Below are positions 8,549-15,836 of a stretch of DNA of 22,003 bases, in pieces. This DNA is from an uncultured Clostridia bacterium (GTDB lineage Bacteria; Bacillota_A; Clostridia; TANB77; CAG-508). The notes below the pieces were generated by a model, which was not told where the DNA came from, made no database searches, and saw only the letters and a program-made list of their open reading frames with translations. Position 1 is the stretch's first letter; each line of letters begins with the position of its first letter. Where the stretch lies: NCBI GenBank assembly GCA_947594095.1, contig CANQEA010000015.1, positions 1 through 22,003 on the forward strand, given 5' to 3'. The position numbers and the translations under genes were made by a program.

Positions 8549-9397
8549 TTACGCTTTTAATTCTTTTGCAGCTTTTATTACATTATTCATTAGCATTGCA
8601 ATAGTCATTGGACCAACTCCACCTGGAACTGGTGTTATATAACTTGCTTTTTCTTTTATGTTTTCAAAATCAACGTCCCCAATTAGTTTACCTTCTTCTG
8701 TTCTGTTAATTCCAACATCAATTACAACTGCTCCTTCTTTTACCATATCAGCAGTTACAAATTTTGCTTTTCCTATTGCTACCATTAAAACATCTGCTTG
8801 TTTTGTATATTCTTCAATATTTAATGTTTTTGAATGACATACAGTAACTGTAGCATTTTTATTTAAACAACAATGTAAAAGTGGCTTTCCTACAATATTG
8901 CTTCTTCCTAAAATAACAACATGTTTTCCTGTTAAATCAATATTATAGTATTCTAACATTTTCATTACACCATATGGTGTACATGATGTAAATGTATCTT
9001 CTCCAATTACAAGTTTTCCAACACTAGATGGTGTAAATCCATCCACGTCTTTTCTATATGTAATTGTTTTTATTGCTTCATTAATATTTAGATGCTTTGG
9101 TATAGGACTTTGTAGTAAGATACCATTTACTTTTTCATCTTGATTTAATTTTTTAATTAAATTATTTAAATCTTCTTGTTTTATATTTTCTTCCAGCAAA
9201 TATTCTTCAAACTCAATTCCTATTTCTTGACATGCTCTATTTTTATTTCTAACATAGATTTTTGATGCAGGATCATCTCCAACCATAATAACTGCAAGCT
9301 TAGGTTGAATACCTTCATCTTTTAGTTTATCACATTCTATTTTTAAATCTTCTCTAATTTTTTTTGCTATTTCTTTTCCATCAATTATTGTTGCCAT
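8549..9397 (-). CDS. folD: Bifunctional methylene-THF dehydrogenase/cyclohydrolase FolD
   Basis: FolD interconverts 5,10-methylene-THF, methenyl-THF and 10-formyl-THF, supplying one-carbon units for purines and formyl-Met-tRNA. The 282-residue protein has the family length and signatures: SKIYVRNKNRACQEIGI with the Tyr and Lys of the active site near residues 48-52, the GILLQSPIPKHL segment, the NADP-binding VVILGRSNIVGKPLL, and the C-terminal PGGVGPMTIAML. GAGG lies a few bases before the ATG. It follows metG by 27 bases, so both are probably on one transcript, and a weak terminator follows. Confidence 0.97.
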   Translation of the reverse strand: MATIIDGKEIAKKIREDLKIECDKLKDEGIQPKLAVIMVGDDPASKIYVRNKNRACQEIGIEFEEYLLEENIKQEDLNNLIKKLNQDEKVNGILLQSPIPKHLNINEAIKTITYRKDVDGFTPSSVGKLVIGEDTFTSCTPYGVMKMLEYYNIDLTGKHVVILGRSNIVGKPLLHCCLNKNATVTVCHSKTLNIEEYTKQADVLMVAIGKAKFVTADMVKEGAVVIDVGINRTEEGKLIGDVDFENIKEKASYITPVPGGVGPMTIAMLMNNVIKAAKELKA

Positions 9398-9424
9398 AGT
9401 TTTACCTCTATTCTTTTATAAAAT

Positions 9425-11014
9425 TTATTTTATTCTTTCAAATAATGGTTCTATATTATTTAATTTAATTGTTTTATCAATTACAATATTTTCCCATGTA
9501 TTAGTATCAATATTTAAATATTTTCTTATTTTGTTTGATGATTCTGGCATTACTGGCTCAAATAAATTTGCTAAGTTTACAATTATATTTGCACAGTTAT
9601 ATATTACATCTTTAAATTCTTCTATATTTTCTTTATATAATATCCATGGTTTTTTCTCGTCATAATATTTGTTTCCGTATTCTACTAAATCAACTATTTC
9701 TTCTATTGCTTTTCTGAATTCTAGATTTTCTATATTGTTAGAAACATTTATATAAGTTTCATTTATTTTGCTCTCAATTTCTTTGTCTATTTTTCCTACT
9801 TCAATTTCATCTAGTCCTTTGAATTTTAAAGTTCTATTTATAAAGTTTCCATATTTATTTACTAGGTCTGAATTGTGAACTGCTTTAAATTCTTCTACTC
9901 CAAAGTTACCATCCTTTTTTTCTGGGCCATTGCCTAAAAAGAAATATCTAATAGAATCTACATTATATTCTTCGGCTAAATCTAAAATTGTAATACCATT
10001 TCCTTTACTCTTAGAGATTTTTTCATCATTTATATTTAAATATTCACATGATACCATTTTATCTGGCATTTTCATATTGTCTTCCAAAGCATATAATAGT
10101 CCTGGAAGTATAATACTATGGAAAATTATATTATCTTTTCCATGAACCATATACATTAAAGCATTGTCATTTTCTTTTAAATAGTCTTCGAAGTTTAAAT
10201 TATTTTCTTCACAAAATCTCATAGTTGTTGTTGTATATCCAAGTACGGCATCAATCCATACATACATTTTTTTGTTTTCATATCCATCTACTGGAATATC
10301 TATTCCCCAGTCTAAATCCCTTGTTACAGCTCTATCTATTAAACCTTGTTTTAAGTATTTTAAAGTTTCATTTTGAGAATTTTTTCTCCACGTATTACTA
10401 TATTTGTTATAATACTCTTCTATTTTTGGTTGAAGTTTAGATAAAGTAATATATAAGTCTTTATTTAATTTTTCTACTACTTTAGTTCCACATTCTTGAC
10501 ATTTAGCATATTTAATTAAATCTTCCATTGTAGGGTTATATCCACAATCACATTCTTCACCTTTTGCATCATTTCCACAATTTGGACACTTAAGAACTAA
10601 TTCTCTATCTGCTAAAAATTTTTCACAATTTGGGCAATATGGAGCTGGTTCTTCTTTTTCTATAATATAGCCATTGTCATACATTTTTCTAAATAATTCT
10701 TGTACTTTTCCTTTATGATATTCATGTTCTGTTTGAGTATATAAGTCGTAAGAAAAATTCATATTATTAAATGTTTTTGTGAATTCTTCATGATAATGAT
10801 CTGATATTTCTTTTGGCTTTTTACCTTCTTTTTTGGCTCTTATGGTAATTGGTGTACCATGGCAATCTGTCCCAGATACATAAATTACATTATCACCTTT
10901 TTTTCTATGATATCTTGCTAAAAAATCTCCTGGTAATAGTGCAACTAAATGTCCTAAATGTAAAGAGCTATTCGCATAAGGCCATGCACCACCAATAACA
11001 ACATTCCTACCCAT
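9425..11014 (-). CDS. metG: Methionyl-tRNA synthetase
   Basis: MetRS charges tRNA-Met and initiator tRNA. The 529-residue class I synthetase starts with VVIGGAWPYANSSLHLGHL, in which HLGH is the HIGH motif, and has ISKSKGNGI as the KMSKS motif in the second half. Between them is a zinc-knuckle insertion with paired cysteines (CPNC, CPNC, CDC, CQEC). A helical anticodon-binding domain follows. There is no C-terminal EMAP-like tRNA-binding domain, so it is a short form. The ATG has an AAAGGGA ribosome binding site somewhat upstream. A promoter lies at 11137-11165; I see no T-box or SAM riboswitch in the leader. Confidence 0.96.
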   Translation of the reverse strand: MGRNVVIGGAWPYANSSLHLGHLVALLPGDFLARYHRKKGDNVIYVSGTDCHGTPITIRAKKEGKKPKEISDHYHEEFTKTFNNMNFSYDLYTQTEHEYHKGKVQELFRKMYDNGYIIEKEEPAPYCPNCEKFLADRELVLKCPNCGNDAKGEECDCGYNPTMEDLIKYAKCQECGTKVVEKLNKDLYITLSKLQPKIEEYYNKYSNTWRKNSQNETLKYLKQGLIDRAVTRDLDWGIDIPVDGYENKKMYVWIDAVLGYTTTTMRFCEENNLNFEDYLKENDNALMYMVHGKDNIIFHSIILPGLLYALEDNMKMPDKMVSCEYLNINDEKISKSKGNGITILDLAEEYNVDSIRYFFLGNGPEKKDGNFGVEEFKAVHNSDLVNKYGNFINRTLKFKGLDEIEVGKIDKEIESKINETYINVSNNIENLEFRKAIEEIVDLVEYGNKYYDEKKPWILYKENIEEFKDVIYNCANIIVNLANLFEPVMPESSNKIRKYLNIDTNTWENIVIDKTIKLNNIEPLFERIK

Positions 11015-11136
11015 CTACACTTCATCCCTTTCTTTCTGTTTATAAAAATTTTATATATTGTTTTTTATTTGTATTTTTTCATAATTAAGTTATTTTATGT
11101 ATTATTATTTTACATTCTATTTAAAATATTAGTCAT

Positions 11137-11165
11137 ATTATATATTAAAACTATGAATTTTTCAA
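11137..11165 (-). promoter_or_regulatory. Probable metG-folD promoter
   Basis: TTGAAA (11165-11160), a 17-base spacer and TATAAT (11142-11137) on the minus strand fit a sigma-A-type promoter and give a leader of roughly 115 bases before metG. Confidence 0.55.
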
Positions 11166-11280
11166 TATAATTTAAAAATTCCTTTGAATTTTAGCTTTAC
11201 ATAAAGTATATGGTATGCTCGCTTTTTATCTTTAAGTACATTACTTAAGGACTTTTGTCGAATTTTGCGATGAAAAAATG

Positions 11281-11309
11281 TTGAAAAATAAACAAATTTC
11301 TGTTACTAT
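11281..11309 (+). promoter_or_regulatory. Probable promoter of the Rpn-family gene
   Basis: TTGAAA (11281-11286), a 17-base spacer and TACTAT (11304-11309), with a TGn extension before the -10, fit a sigma-A-type promoter. The leader to the coding region would be about 110-120 bases. Confidence 0.5.
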
Positions 11310-11436
11310 ATTCATTAGCTAGTAATTTCTTTACAATCAAAGTTTTAAAAAGTTCTATCAAACTTATTTCAATTTAAAATTATTTCGTCAAAATTTCAAA
11401 TTAAAAACAATTTAAAAATTCACACGTCATGAGGAG

Positions 11437-12582
11437 GTGAGAACAAAAAATTTCTCAAAAAAATTTCAAAAAGTCATTGACAAAGGACAAGTAAGATATT
11501 ACAATAATAGTAACACTAATAATAAGAAATACTTTAAAAATATGCATAATTATTTTTATAACAAACATTATATTAAAAACCTTAATAATTCTACAAGAAT
11601 CAAAATACATTCATTTCAAAGCAATAACAAAAAACATCTGATTAATAATGAACATGACAAAATATTCAGAACAGTACTTTCAAATAAAAAAGATGCATGT
11701 AAATTTATTAATTCAATAATTAATTTTAAAAGTGAAATAACTGAAAATGATTTAGAACTCTATAAAACAAACTTTGTAACATCAGAATTTAAAAATAAAG
11801 AAGCAGATGTAATTTATAAACTAAAAAATAAAAAAATTTTTATTCTAATAGAACACCAAACTAAAGTAGATTATTCAATGTCATACAGAATATTATCCTA
11901 CCAACATGAAATTATTAGAAGTAGTATAGATACTTCTAAAATAAATTTAAAAAATTATAATTGGCCAACTGTAATTCCAATCGTATTATACACAGGAAAA
12001 AGTAGATGGAATGCCAAAACGTCTTTAACTAATACACAAATTGATGATAGCGTATTACCATTATCCAATTATTATTTAGTAGATATAAATGATTATTCAA
12101 TTGAATCTTTATTAAAAGATGATTTATTAATTAGTAAACTAATGATATTAGAGAAGTCAAAAACTAATGAAGAATTGGCTAATAATTTAGAACTAATTAT
12201 ACCAAAGATAAAAAAAGAAGATAGAAATTTTATAACAAACATAATAAATCTTATTTTAGAAGGAAAAATAGGAAAAACAAAAGCAAGAGAAAATATAAAT
12301 AAATTAAGCGGAGGTGAGAAAAAGATGCTTGCATGTATAGAAATGCTAAGAGAAGAAGAAAGAAATAACATTAGGAAAGGAATAAAAATTGGAGAATCAC
12401 GTGGAATTAAGTTAGGCCAAAAGATGGGCGAAAAACGTGGAATTGAATTAGGTGAGAAGCGTGGATTAGAGAAAAATAAAAAGGACAAAATGGAAATAGC
12501 AAAAAAATTACTAGCAAGAAATTTTTCTATTGAAGAAATATCTGAAATAACAGGATTAACAAAGCAAGAGCTAAAAAATTAA
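11437..12582 (+). CDS. Rpn family PD-(D/E)XK nuclease (YhgA-like/transposase_31)
   Basis: A nuclease-like protein of up to 381 residues. The Rpn family promotes RecA-independent recombination in E. coli, and some members act in toxin-antitoxin-like defence. The core begins at NEHDKIFRTVLSNKKDACKFIN (about residue 71). The variant active site is D124...E139-H-Q141 (KEADVIYK, ILIEHQT). Residues 1-70 are a low-complexity Asn/Lys/Tyr-rich extension not usual in the family. Residues 314-345 hold G-x3-G/RG-rich repeats and the end (IAKKLLARNFSIEEISEITGLT) is a helix-turn-helix-like tail seen in relatives. The start is unclear: GTG 11437 lies inside the strong GAGGAGGTGA sequence, and the first ATG is at 11542. 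An internal start at 12325 is described separately. Confidence 0.82.
   Translation: MRTKNFSKKFQKVIDKGQVRYYNNSNTNNKKYFKNMHNYFYNKHYIKNLNNSTRIKIHSFQSNNKKHLINNEHDKIFRTVLSNKKDACKFINSIINFKSEITENDLELYKTNFVTSEFKNKEADVIYKLKNKKIFILIEHQTKVDYSMSYRILSYQHEIIRSSIDTSKINLKNYNWPTVIPIVLYTGKSRWNAKTSLTNTQIDDSVLPLSNYYLVDINDYSIESLLKDDLLISKLMILEKSKTNEELANNLELIIPKIKKEDRNFITNIINLILEGKIGKTKARENINKLSGGEKKMLACIEMLREEERNNIRKGIKIGESRGIKLGQKMGEKRGIELGEKRGLEKNKKDKMEIAKKLLARNFSIEEISEITGLTKQELKN
12325..12582 (+). CDS. Candidate internal small protein of the Rpn gene (gene within a gene)
   Basis: Within the Rpn frame, GGAGGTGA (12310-12317) sits 7 bases before ATG 12325, a near-perfect ribosome binding site and better placed than any at the 5' end of the gene. 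Starting there gives an 85-residue protein made only of the C-terminal repeat and helix-turn-helix-like region (MLACIEMLREEERN...). In E. coli some rpn genes are reported to express a short C-terminal protein from an internal start that blocks the long toxic form. I infer the same layout here. The signal could be a by-product of coding for S-G-G-E-K-K, so expression needs direct proof. Confidence 0.5.
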   Translation: MLACIEMLREEERNNIRKGIKIGESRGIKLGQKMGEKRGIELGEKRGLEKNKKDKMEIAKKLLARNFSIEEISEITGLTKQELKN

Positions 12583-12866
12583 CCTTTATAATTTTTGCAA
12601 ATTCAACGTTTTAATCTATTTACATTTAATAACATTGAATAATAAGTAAAAAAATATGGAATTTCTTCAAAGCAGCAATAATAACTTTTCTTTGAAAAAA
12701 TCCCATGTGAATTGTATATAAAACCGTACAAATTGTACTTAAGAGTTTTTTGACAGTTTTATTATACAATTTACAGACAAAGCAAAAACAAAAGCAGCAC
12801 ATACAGTACCACTTTTGCTTTAGTATATATAGTAAAAATCTACACACCAGGCTTGACAATGTCTAT
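12583..12866. repeat. Intergenic region with a 9-base inverted repeat
   Basis: The convergent gap between the Rpn gene and the pilin-like gene contains AAAGCAAAA (12779-12787) and its exact complement TTTTGCTTT (12813-12821), with a 25-base loop. Neither strand shows a U-tract right after it. An open frame at 12626-12859 (minus) has no ribosome binding site and unlikely composition. No retroelement template repeat is seen here. Confidence 0.4.
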
Positions 12867-14225
12867 TCACGCATCATTACATGCTGAAACTTCCCAACCA
12901 TCTGAGCTTTCAGCTTCTGTTAATTTGATATTAGACTGCAGATAAACTGCAGGGCGGACACCCCTACCAACGCTCGCGGCATAGCCGGTCGAGTCGAACA
13001 ATGAGCTCCCGCTCACGTTGCCTTTGCTGTCTATAATGCGTAAAGCGAAGTCGACTAAGCCTTCCTCCGTTTGGTCAGCCTGCGACCCGAGCCAGAATGG
13101 CCCTAAAATTCCATAATATAGTTTTTTATATAATTCATCACTTATACTTGAACCGCTATAGTAATAATTTGTACTTGTAAATGATTTTGTTTCGTCGTCT
13201 TTTAAATTTTCTGTGGTTCCGTCATCTTTGGGATATTGGAATATTTCATAATCACTTATATCTGTTTTATTAGGTACTGTTTTGTTGTCATATTTTACTT
13301 TCTTACCATCTGTATTATCCCAGCTATATTCTACTTCACTTCCATATTCATCTATTTCTCCACTGTTATATGGATCTTCTATTGGATTATATCCTGTTAC
13401 TTTATTTATATCTTCTACTTTTATACTTCTTGTTTTTGCTGTATCTGCGTATTTACCTTGTCCATATAATTTACTTATTTTATTTAATTCTCCTATTCCT
13501 TTCGCATATCCTTTTGCTCCATATAAATAAAAATATCCATCATTTGTATCAGCTTGTACTATATCTTTTGGCATTATTATTAATTGTCCACTTTTTTCAT
13601 CTGCTCCTAATATTATCCATCCTGTTGGTGCATTACTCAAACTAAACGTTTGGTCATTACTACTATATCCATTATCATTTGAAAATGATGTTACTTTCTG
13701 TTCACTTAAGTCTTGACCATTATTACCTATTTTGGGATTATATCCTGTTATTGTATCTCCCACATTTACTACTGTTCCATCACTTCCTGTTATTGTAGTT
13801 CCTTTTTGCGCCCATATTACTACTTTGCCTTTTACTATATCTCCGTCACTATTTATTGTAAATGTGTATCCATCTACAACTGCTGTTAATGGAAATCCAT
13901 TATTTTTACCAAGCTCAGCTGTTCCTCCTGTATGAGCTTCTATGTTTGATTTCAATGTAGTTGCATCTAAATTTCCACTATTGTCATAGCTCGCTAATAC
14001 TTCTGTTGCAACTTTGTCATATGCCCCTGCCCTTGTGTTTGCATCTGCTGCTTCTTGTGCTTTTGTTAATAAGCCATTATCGCCAAAAAGAGTATTAATG
14101 CTTACTCCCGCCAAAATTAAAATTACAATTATTGTGATTACTAATGCAATTAATGTAATTCCTTTTACATTTTTAATGTTTAAACTTTTGTTATTACATT
14201 TTTTCAATAATTTTGTTTTTCTCAT
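12867..14225 (-). CDS. Pilin-like secreted protein with lectin-like C-terminus, possible DGR target
   Basis: A 452-residue protein. After a basic leader, KG22|ITLIALVITIIVILILAG is a type IV prepilin-like N-terminus: cleavage would follow Gly22 and residues 23-41 form the membrane helix. The usual Glu at mature position 5 is replaced by Ala. A helix and a long Gly/Asp/Ser/Tyr-rich outer region follow. The end, with FWLGSQ, ALRIIDSKGNVSG and GRGVRPAVYL, resembles the C-type-lectin/FGE-like domains that carry variable regions in gut Firmicutes. DNA 12951-13106 is about 59% GC by hand count, far above the rest of the gene. GAGAGGAA precedes the ATG. The prepilin peptidase at 18697-19444 could process it. 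The retroelement link is inferred; no reverse transcriptase is in the window. Confidence 0.8.
   Translation of the reverse strand: MRKTKLLKKCNNKSLNIKNVKGITLIALVITIIVILILAGVSINTLFGDNGLLTKAQEAADANTRAGAYDKVATEVLASYDNSGNLDATTLKSNIEAHTGGTAELGKNNGFPLTAVVDGYTFTINSDGDIVKGKVVIWAQKGTTITGSDGTVVNVGDTITGYNPKIGNNGQDLSEQKVTSFSNDNGYSSNDQTFSLSNAPTGWIILGADEKSGQLIIMPKDIVQADTNDGYFYLYGAKGYAKGIGELNKISKLYGQGKYADTAKTRSIKVEDINKVTGYNPIEDPYNSGEIDEYGSEVEYSWDNTDGKKVKYDNKTVPNKTDISDYEIFQYPKDDGTTENLKDDETKSFTSTNYYYSGSSISDELYKKLYYGILGPFWLGSQADQTEEGLVDFALRIIDSKGNVSGSSLFDSTGYAASVGRGVRPAVYLQSNIKLTEAESSDGWEVSACNDA
12951..13106 (-). other. GC-rich C-terminal segment, candidate DGR variable region
   Basis: I count 88 G/C in the 150 bases 12951-13100, in a window that is otherwise far more AT-rich. 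Codons switch abruptly to CTC, GGG, TCG, GAG, GTC, GAC, CGC and AGC, then return to AT-rich codons at the very 3' end. The segment encodes about residues 374-425, where diversity-generating retroelement variable regions lie in lectin-like targets, and ends at the conserved GVRPAVYL. No second GC-rich copy (template repeat) is in this window. Gene conversion or recent transfer are alternatives. Confidence 0.55.
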
Positions 14226-14250
14226 AATTTTTATTCCTCTCTTTTGTTTA

Positions 14251-14297
14251 TTATTACACTATTTAACATTTTTATGCAAAATGTCTAAAAATGTCTA
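14251..14297 (-). promoter_or_regulatory. Putative pilin-like gene promoter with tandem 10-base repeats
   Basis: On the minus strand two exact head-to-tail copies of TAGACATTTT (14297-14288 and 14287-14278) run into a weak -35 (TTGCAT, 14279-14274), followed by a 17-base spacer and TAATAA (14256-14251). Ten-base spacing puts both repeats on the same DNA face next to the -35, as for an activator. An 8-base inverted repeat (14274-14281 with 14309-14316) overlaps them. The regulator is unknown; the divergent XRE protein is a candidate. Confidence 0.45.
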
Positions 14298-14423
14298 TTT
14301 ATAGTACTTTTTGCATTTTACAAATTGATTTTATCACAGTTATAGTTTCAATTCAACAGTTTTAGTTTATTTTTTTAAATATTTTTTCATTATAGAATAA
14401 ATTATATATATGTTGTAATATAG

Positions 14424-14452
14424 TTGATAGAAGTATATTCAAAAAGTATAGT
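14424..14452 (+). promoter_or_regulatory. Probable promoter of the XRE regulator
   Basis: TTGATA (14424-14429), a 17-base spacer and TATAGT (14447-14452) fit a sigma-A-type promoter about 65 bases before the ATG. Confidence 0.5.
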
Positions 14453-14517
14453 ATATGTTCTATAATATTATAATGAAAATTATTTTTAACATTTTTTAAG
14501 AAAGGACGCGTTTTATT

Positions 14518-14844
14518 ATGAAAGATTTAAATTATACACAAATAGGAAAAAGAATAAAAGAAAAGAGAACTTCTTTACATATAACACAAGAAAAATTAGC
14601 TGAAAAAATTGATGTTTCGCCTTCTTATGTGAGTGAAATAGAAAGAGGAACAAGTATTTCTAGTTTAGCAGTTATGACTAAAATTGCTACTACTTTAGAT
14701 TTAAATTTAGATTATTTAATTTGGGGAATTAATTCTAAAAATATAGATGAAACTTTTTCAGAAATAATAAAATCTATACCAGAAAAAGACCATAAACTTT
14801 ATATAGATATTTGTCAAAATATTTCAAAAAGCTTTATTAAATAA
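14518..14844 (+). CDS. XRE/Cro-CI family helix-turn-helix regulator
   Basis: A 108-residue protein. Residues 8-65 form a classic HTH_3 domain: IGKRIKEKRTSLHITQEKLAEKIDVSPSYVSEIERGTSISSL..., with the recognition helix at SPSYVSEIERG. The short C-terminal part (SEIIKSIPEKDHKLYIDICQNI) is helical and probably mediates dimerisation; relatives with this tail are common in clostridial genomes. It is transcribed divergently from the pilin-like gene with a shared 292-base control region, so local control of that gene is a fair guess. AAAGGA lies somewhat far (about 12 bases) from the ATG. A long hairpin follows at the stop codon. No target site can be assigned from sequence alone. Confidence 0.88.
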   Translation: MKDLNYTQIGKRIKEKRTSLHITQEKLAEKIDVSPSYVSEIERGTSISSLAVMTKIATTLDLNLDYLIWGINSKNIDETFSEIIKSIPEKDHKLYIDICQNISKSFIK

Positions 14845-14888
14845 GCCAAAATAAATCCAAATTTTATTTTGGTTTATTTTGGCTTATT
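14840..14888. terminator. Long inverted repeat at the XRE stop codon, bidirectional terminator
   Basis: A perfect 16-base arm pair (14840-14855 and 14873-14888), extended by five more pairs past a one-base bulge, forms a very stable hairpin for this AT level. It ends in TTATTT on the plus strand. It overlaps the XRE stop codon and encodes the last residues of the convergent 93-residue protein. Confidence 0.6.
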
Positions 14889-15145
14889 TCTATGCTTTGT
14901 AATTGGTCTAATTCTATTTTTATTTTTTCATTTTCTAACTTTTGAATTTTTAGAATTTGATGTAAATTAATTGAAAATTTTTCTTCACTATCGTTTAAAA
15001 AAATAATCTCATCCTTTGTAATCTTTACTTTAACATCTTTTATAATAATTTTCGTTGTTATAATTCCATTTAACTCTAATAAAACATCTTGATTTCTATA
15101 TAATTCTAATTCTTTATCTAAGTTTTTGTTTGATATTAGCCCCAT
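14864..15145 (-). CDS. Small beta-rich protein of unknown function
   Basis: I do not recognise this 93-residue protein. It has no signal peptide or membrane segment. After a short helical start (LDKELELYRNQD) it alternates hydrophobic and charged residues in a pattern of five or six short beta strands (VLLELNGIITTKIIIKDVKVKI...EIIFLNDSEEKFSINLHQILKIQKL). This pattern recalls Sm-like or SH3-like small barrels, but no diagnostic motif is present. GGGTGGTG lies 7 bases before the ATG, supporting real translation. The last codons lie in the arm of the long terminator hairpin. It is followed upstream by the DUF305 gene on the same strand with a 124-base gap, so co-transcription is possible. Confidence 0.65.
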   Translation of the reverse strand: MGLISNKNLDKELELYRNQDVLLELNGIITTKIIIKDVKVKITKDEIIFLNDSEEKFSINLHQILKIQKLENEKIKIELDQLQSIEISQNKPK

Positions 15146-15269
15146 AAAAAAACACCACCCTTTTCTTTAGTTTATACATCGTTTTTAAAAATAAACATAC
15201 ATTATTTAATTTTTATTTTATAATTACATTTTAAAAAAGTCAAAATTTTTAGTTAATATTAACTTAAAC

Positions 15270-15836
15270 TTATTTTCTACACAATTTTTGTCTTATTTGT
15301 TTTAGTTCTTCTATTCCTCTTGATTGTTCTTCAATTATTGTATTCGCAACTTGTTTTAATCTTGGATCTATATAATACTGTAATAAATCTTCACACATTT
15401 CTACTGCACCCTCATGATGTGGTATCATTTCATTTACAAAATTTAGGTTAATACTTAAACATCTTGGACTATTTTTCATCTTATCAATCATATTTTTTGT
15501 AATTTCCAAATACTTTTGCACATAATCATTAACATCTTGTGTAATATTATTATATCTTGCAGTTGTTGTAGCTCTTATTTCTTTCATTTGTTCTATTCCC
15601 CTTGTTTGCATTTCTATTATTCCTTTTGCAATATTAATTAAAGGTGGATATGTTGTATATTTAAGTAAATTTTCACACATGTAGATTGCAGCTTGATGGT
15701 GTGGAATCATACATTCAATAAAATTAATTGTTATGTTATTTGTAAAATTTGCATTCAACATTTTACTTGCCATCTCATCTAATATTTGGTCAAAACGATA
15801 TAAGTAATTTCTTGTCATCATATTTTGATAATTCAT
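15270..15836 (-). CDS. Tandem DUF305 protein
   Basis: A 188-residue protein built of two copies of the DUF305 fold, a ferritin-like four-helix family thought to bind metal. Each copy has the family hallmark M-I-P-H-H: residues 43-47 (CMIPHHQAAIYMCENLL) and 137-141 (EMIPHHEGAVEMCEDLL). Each is followed about 30 residues later by an I-I-E-x-Q-x-R-G-I-E motif (73-82 and 167-176). Many DUF305 proteins are secreted and periplasmic; this one has no signal peptide, so it is probably cytoplasmic or spore-associated. AAGGGTGAT precedes the ATG. The neighbouring divergent genes encode spore coat proteins, which makes a sporulation role possible but unproven. Confidence 0.85.
   Translation of the reverse strand: MNYQNMMTRNYLYRFDQILDEMASKMLNANFTNNITINFIECMIPHHQAAIYMCENLLKYTTYPPLINIAKGIIEMQTRGIEQMKEIRATTTARYNNITQDVNDYVQKYLEITKNMIDKMKNSPRCLSINLNFVNEMIPHHEGAVEMCEDLLQYYIDPRLKQVANTIIEEQSRGIEELKQIRQKLCRK

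Larger units (their letters stand above)
11015..11436. other. Intergenic region between metG and the Rpn gene
   Basis: This 422-base, very AT-rich divergent region holds the metG promoter (minus, 11137-11165) and the Rpn-gene promoter (plus, 11281-11309). It also holds a small perfect hairpin at 11232-11248 (TTAAGTA, loop CAT, TACTTAA) between them. No T-box consensus, tRNA or credible ORF was seen. Confidence 0.6.

Noticed and set aside
9425..11014. Antisense open frames opposite metG (9930-10145 and 10225-10440)
   Set aside because: Short, hydrophobic shadow frames without start signals, inside a conserved housekeeping gene.
11015..11436. Possible T-box or SAM riboswitch upstream of metG
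   Set aside because: No AGGGUGG-type T-box sequence, specifier stem or S-box motif; only a promoter and one short hairpin are visible.
11437..12582. Reading the Rpn-family gene as a transposase or insertion sequence
   Set aside because: No terminal inverted repeats or target duplications flank it; 'transposase_31' is a family label for PD-(D/E)XK nucleases of this type.
12626..12859. 77-codon open frame on the minus strand between the Rpn and pilin-like genes
   Set aside because: No ribosome binding site, Cys/Phe-rich odd composition and no recognisable motif; the inverted repeat at 12779-12821 explains part of the pattern.
13282..13935. Several open frames on the plus strand opposite the pilin-like gene
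   Set aside because: They overlap a well-supported gene, have no ribosome binding sites and look like antisense of Asp/Gly/Tyr/Ser-rich coding sequence.
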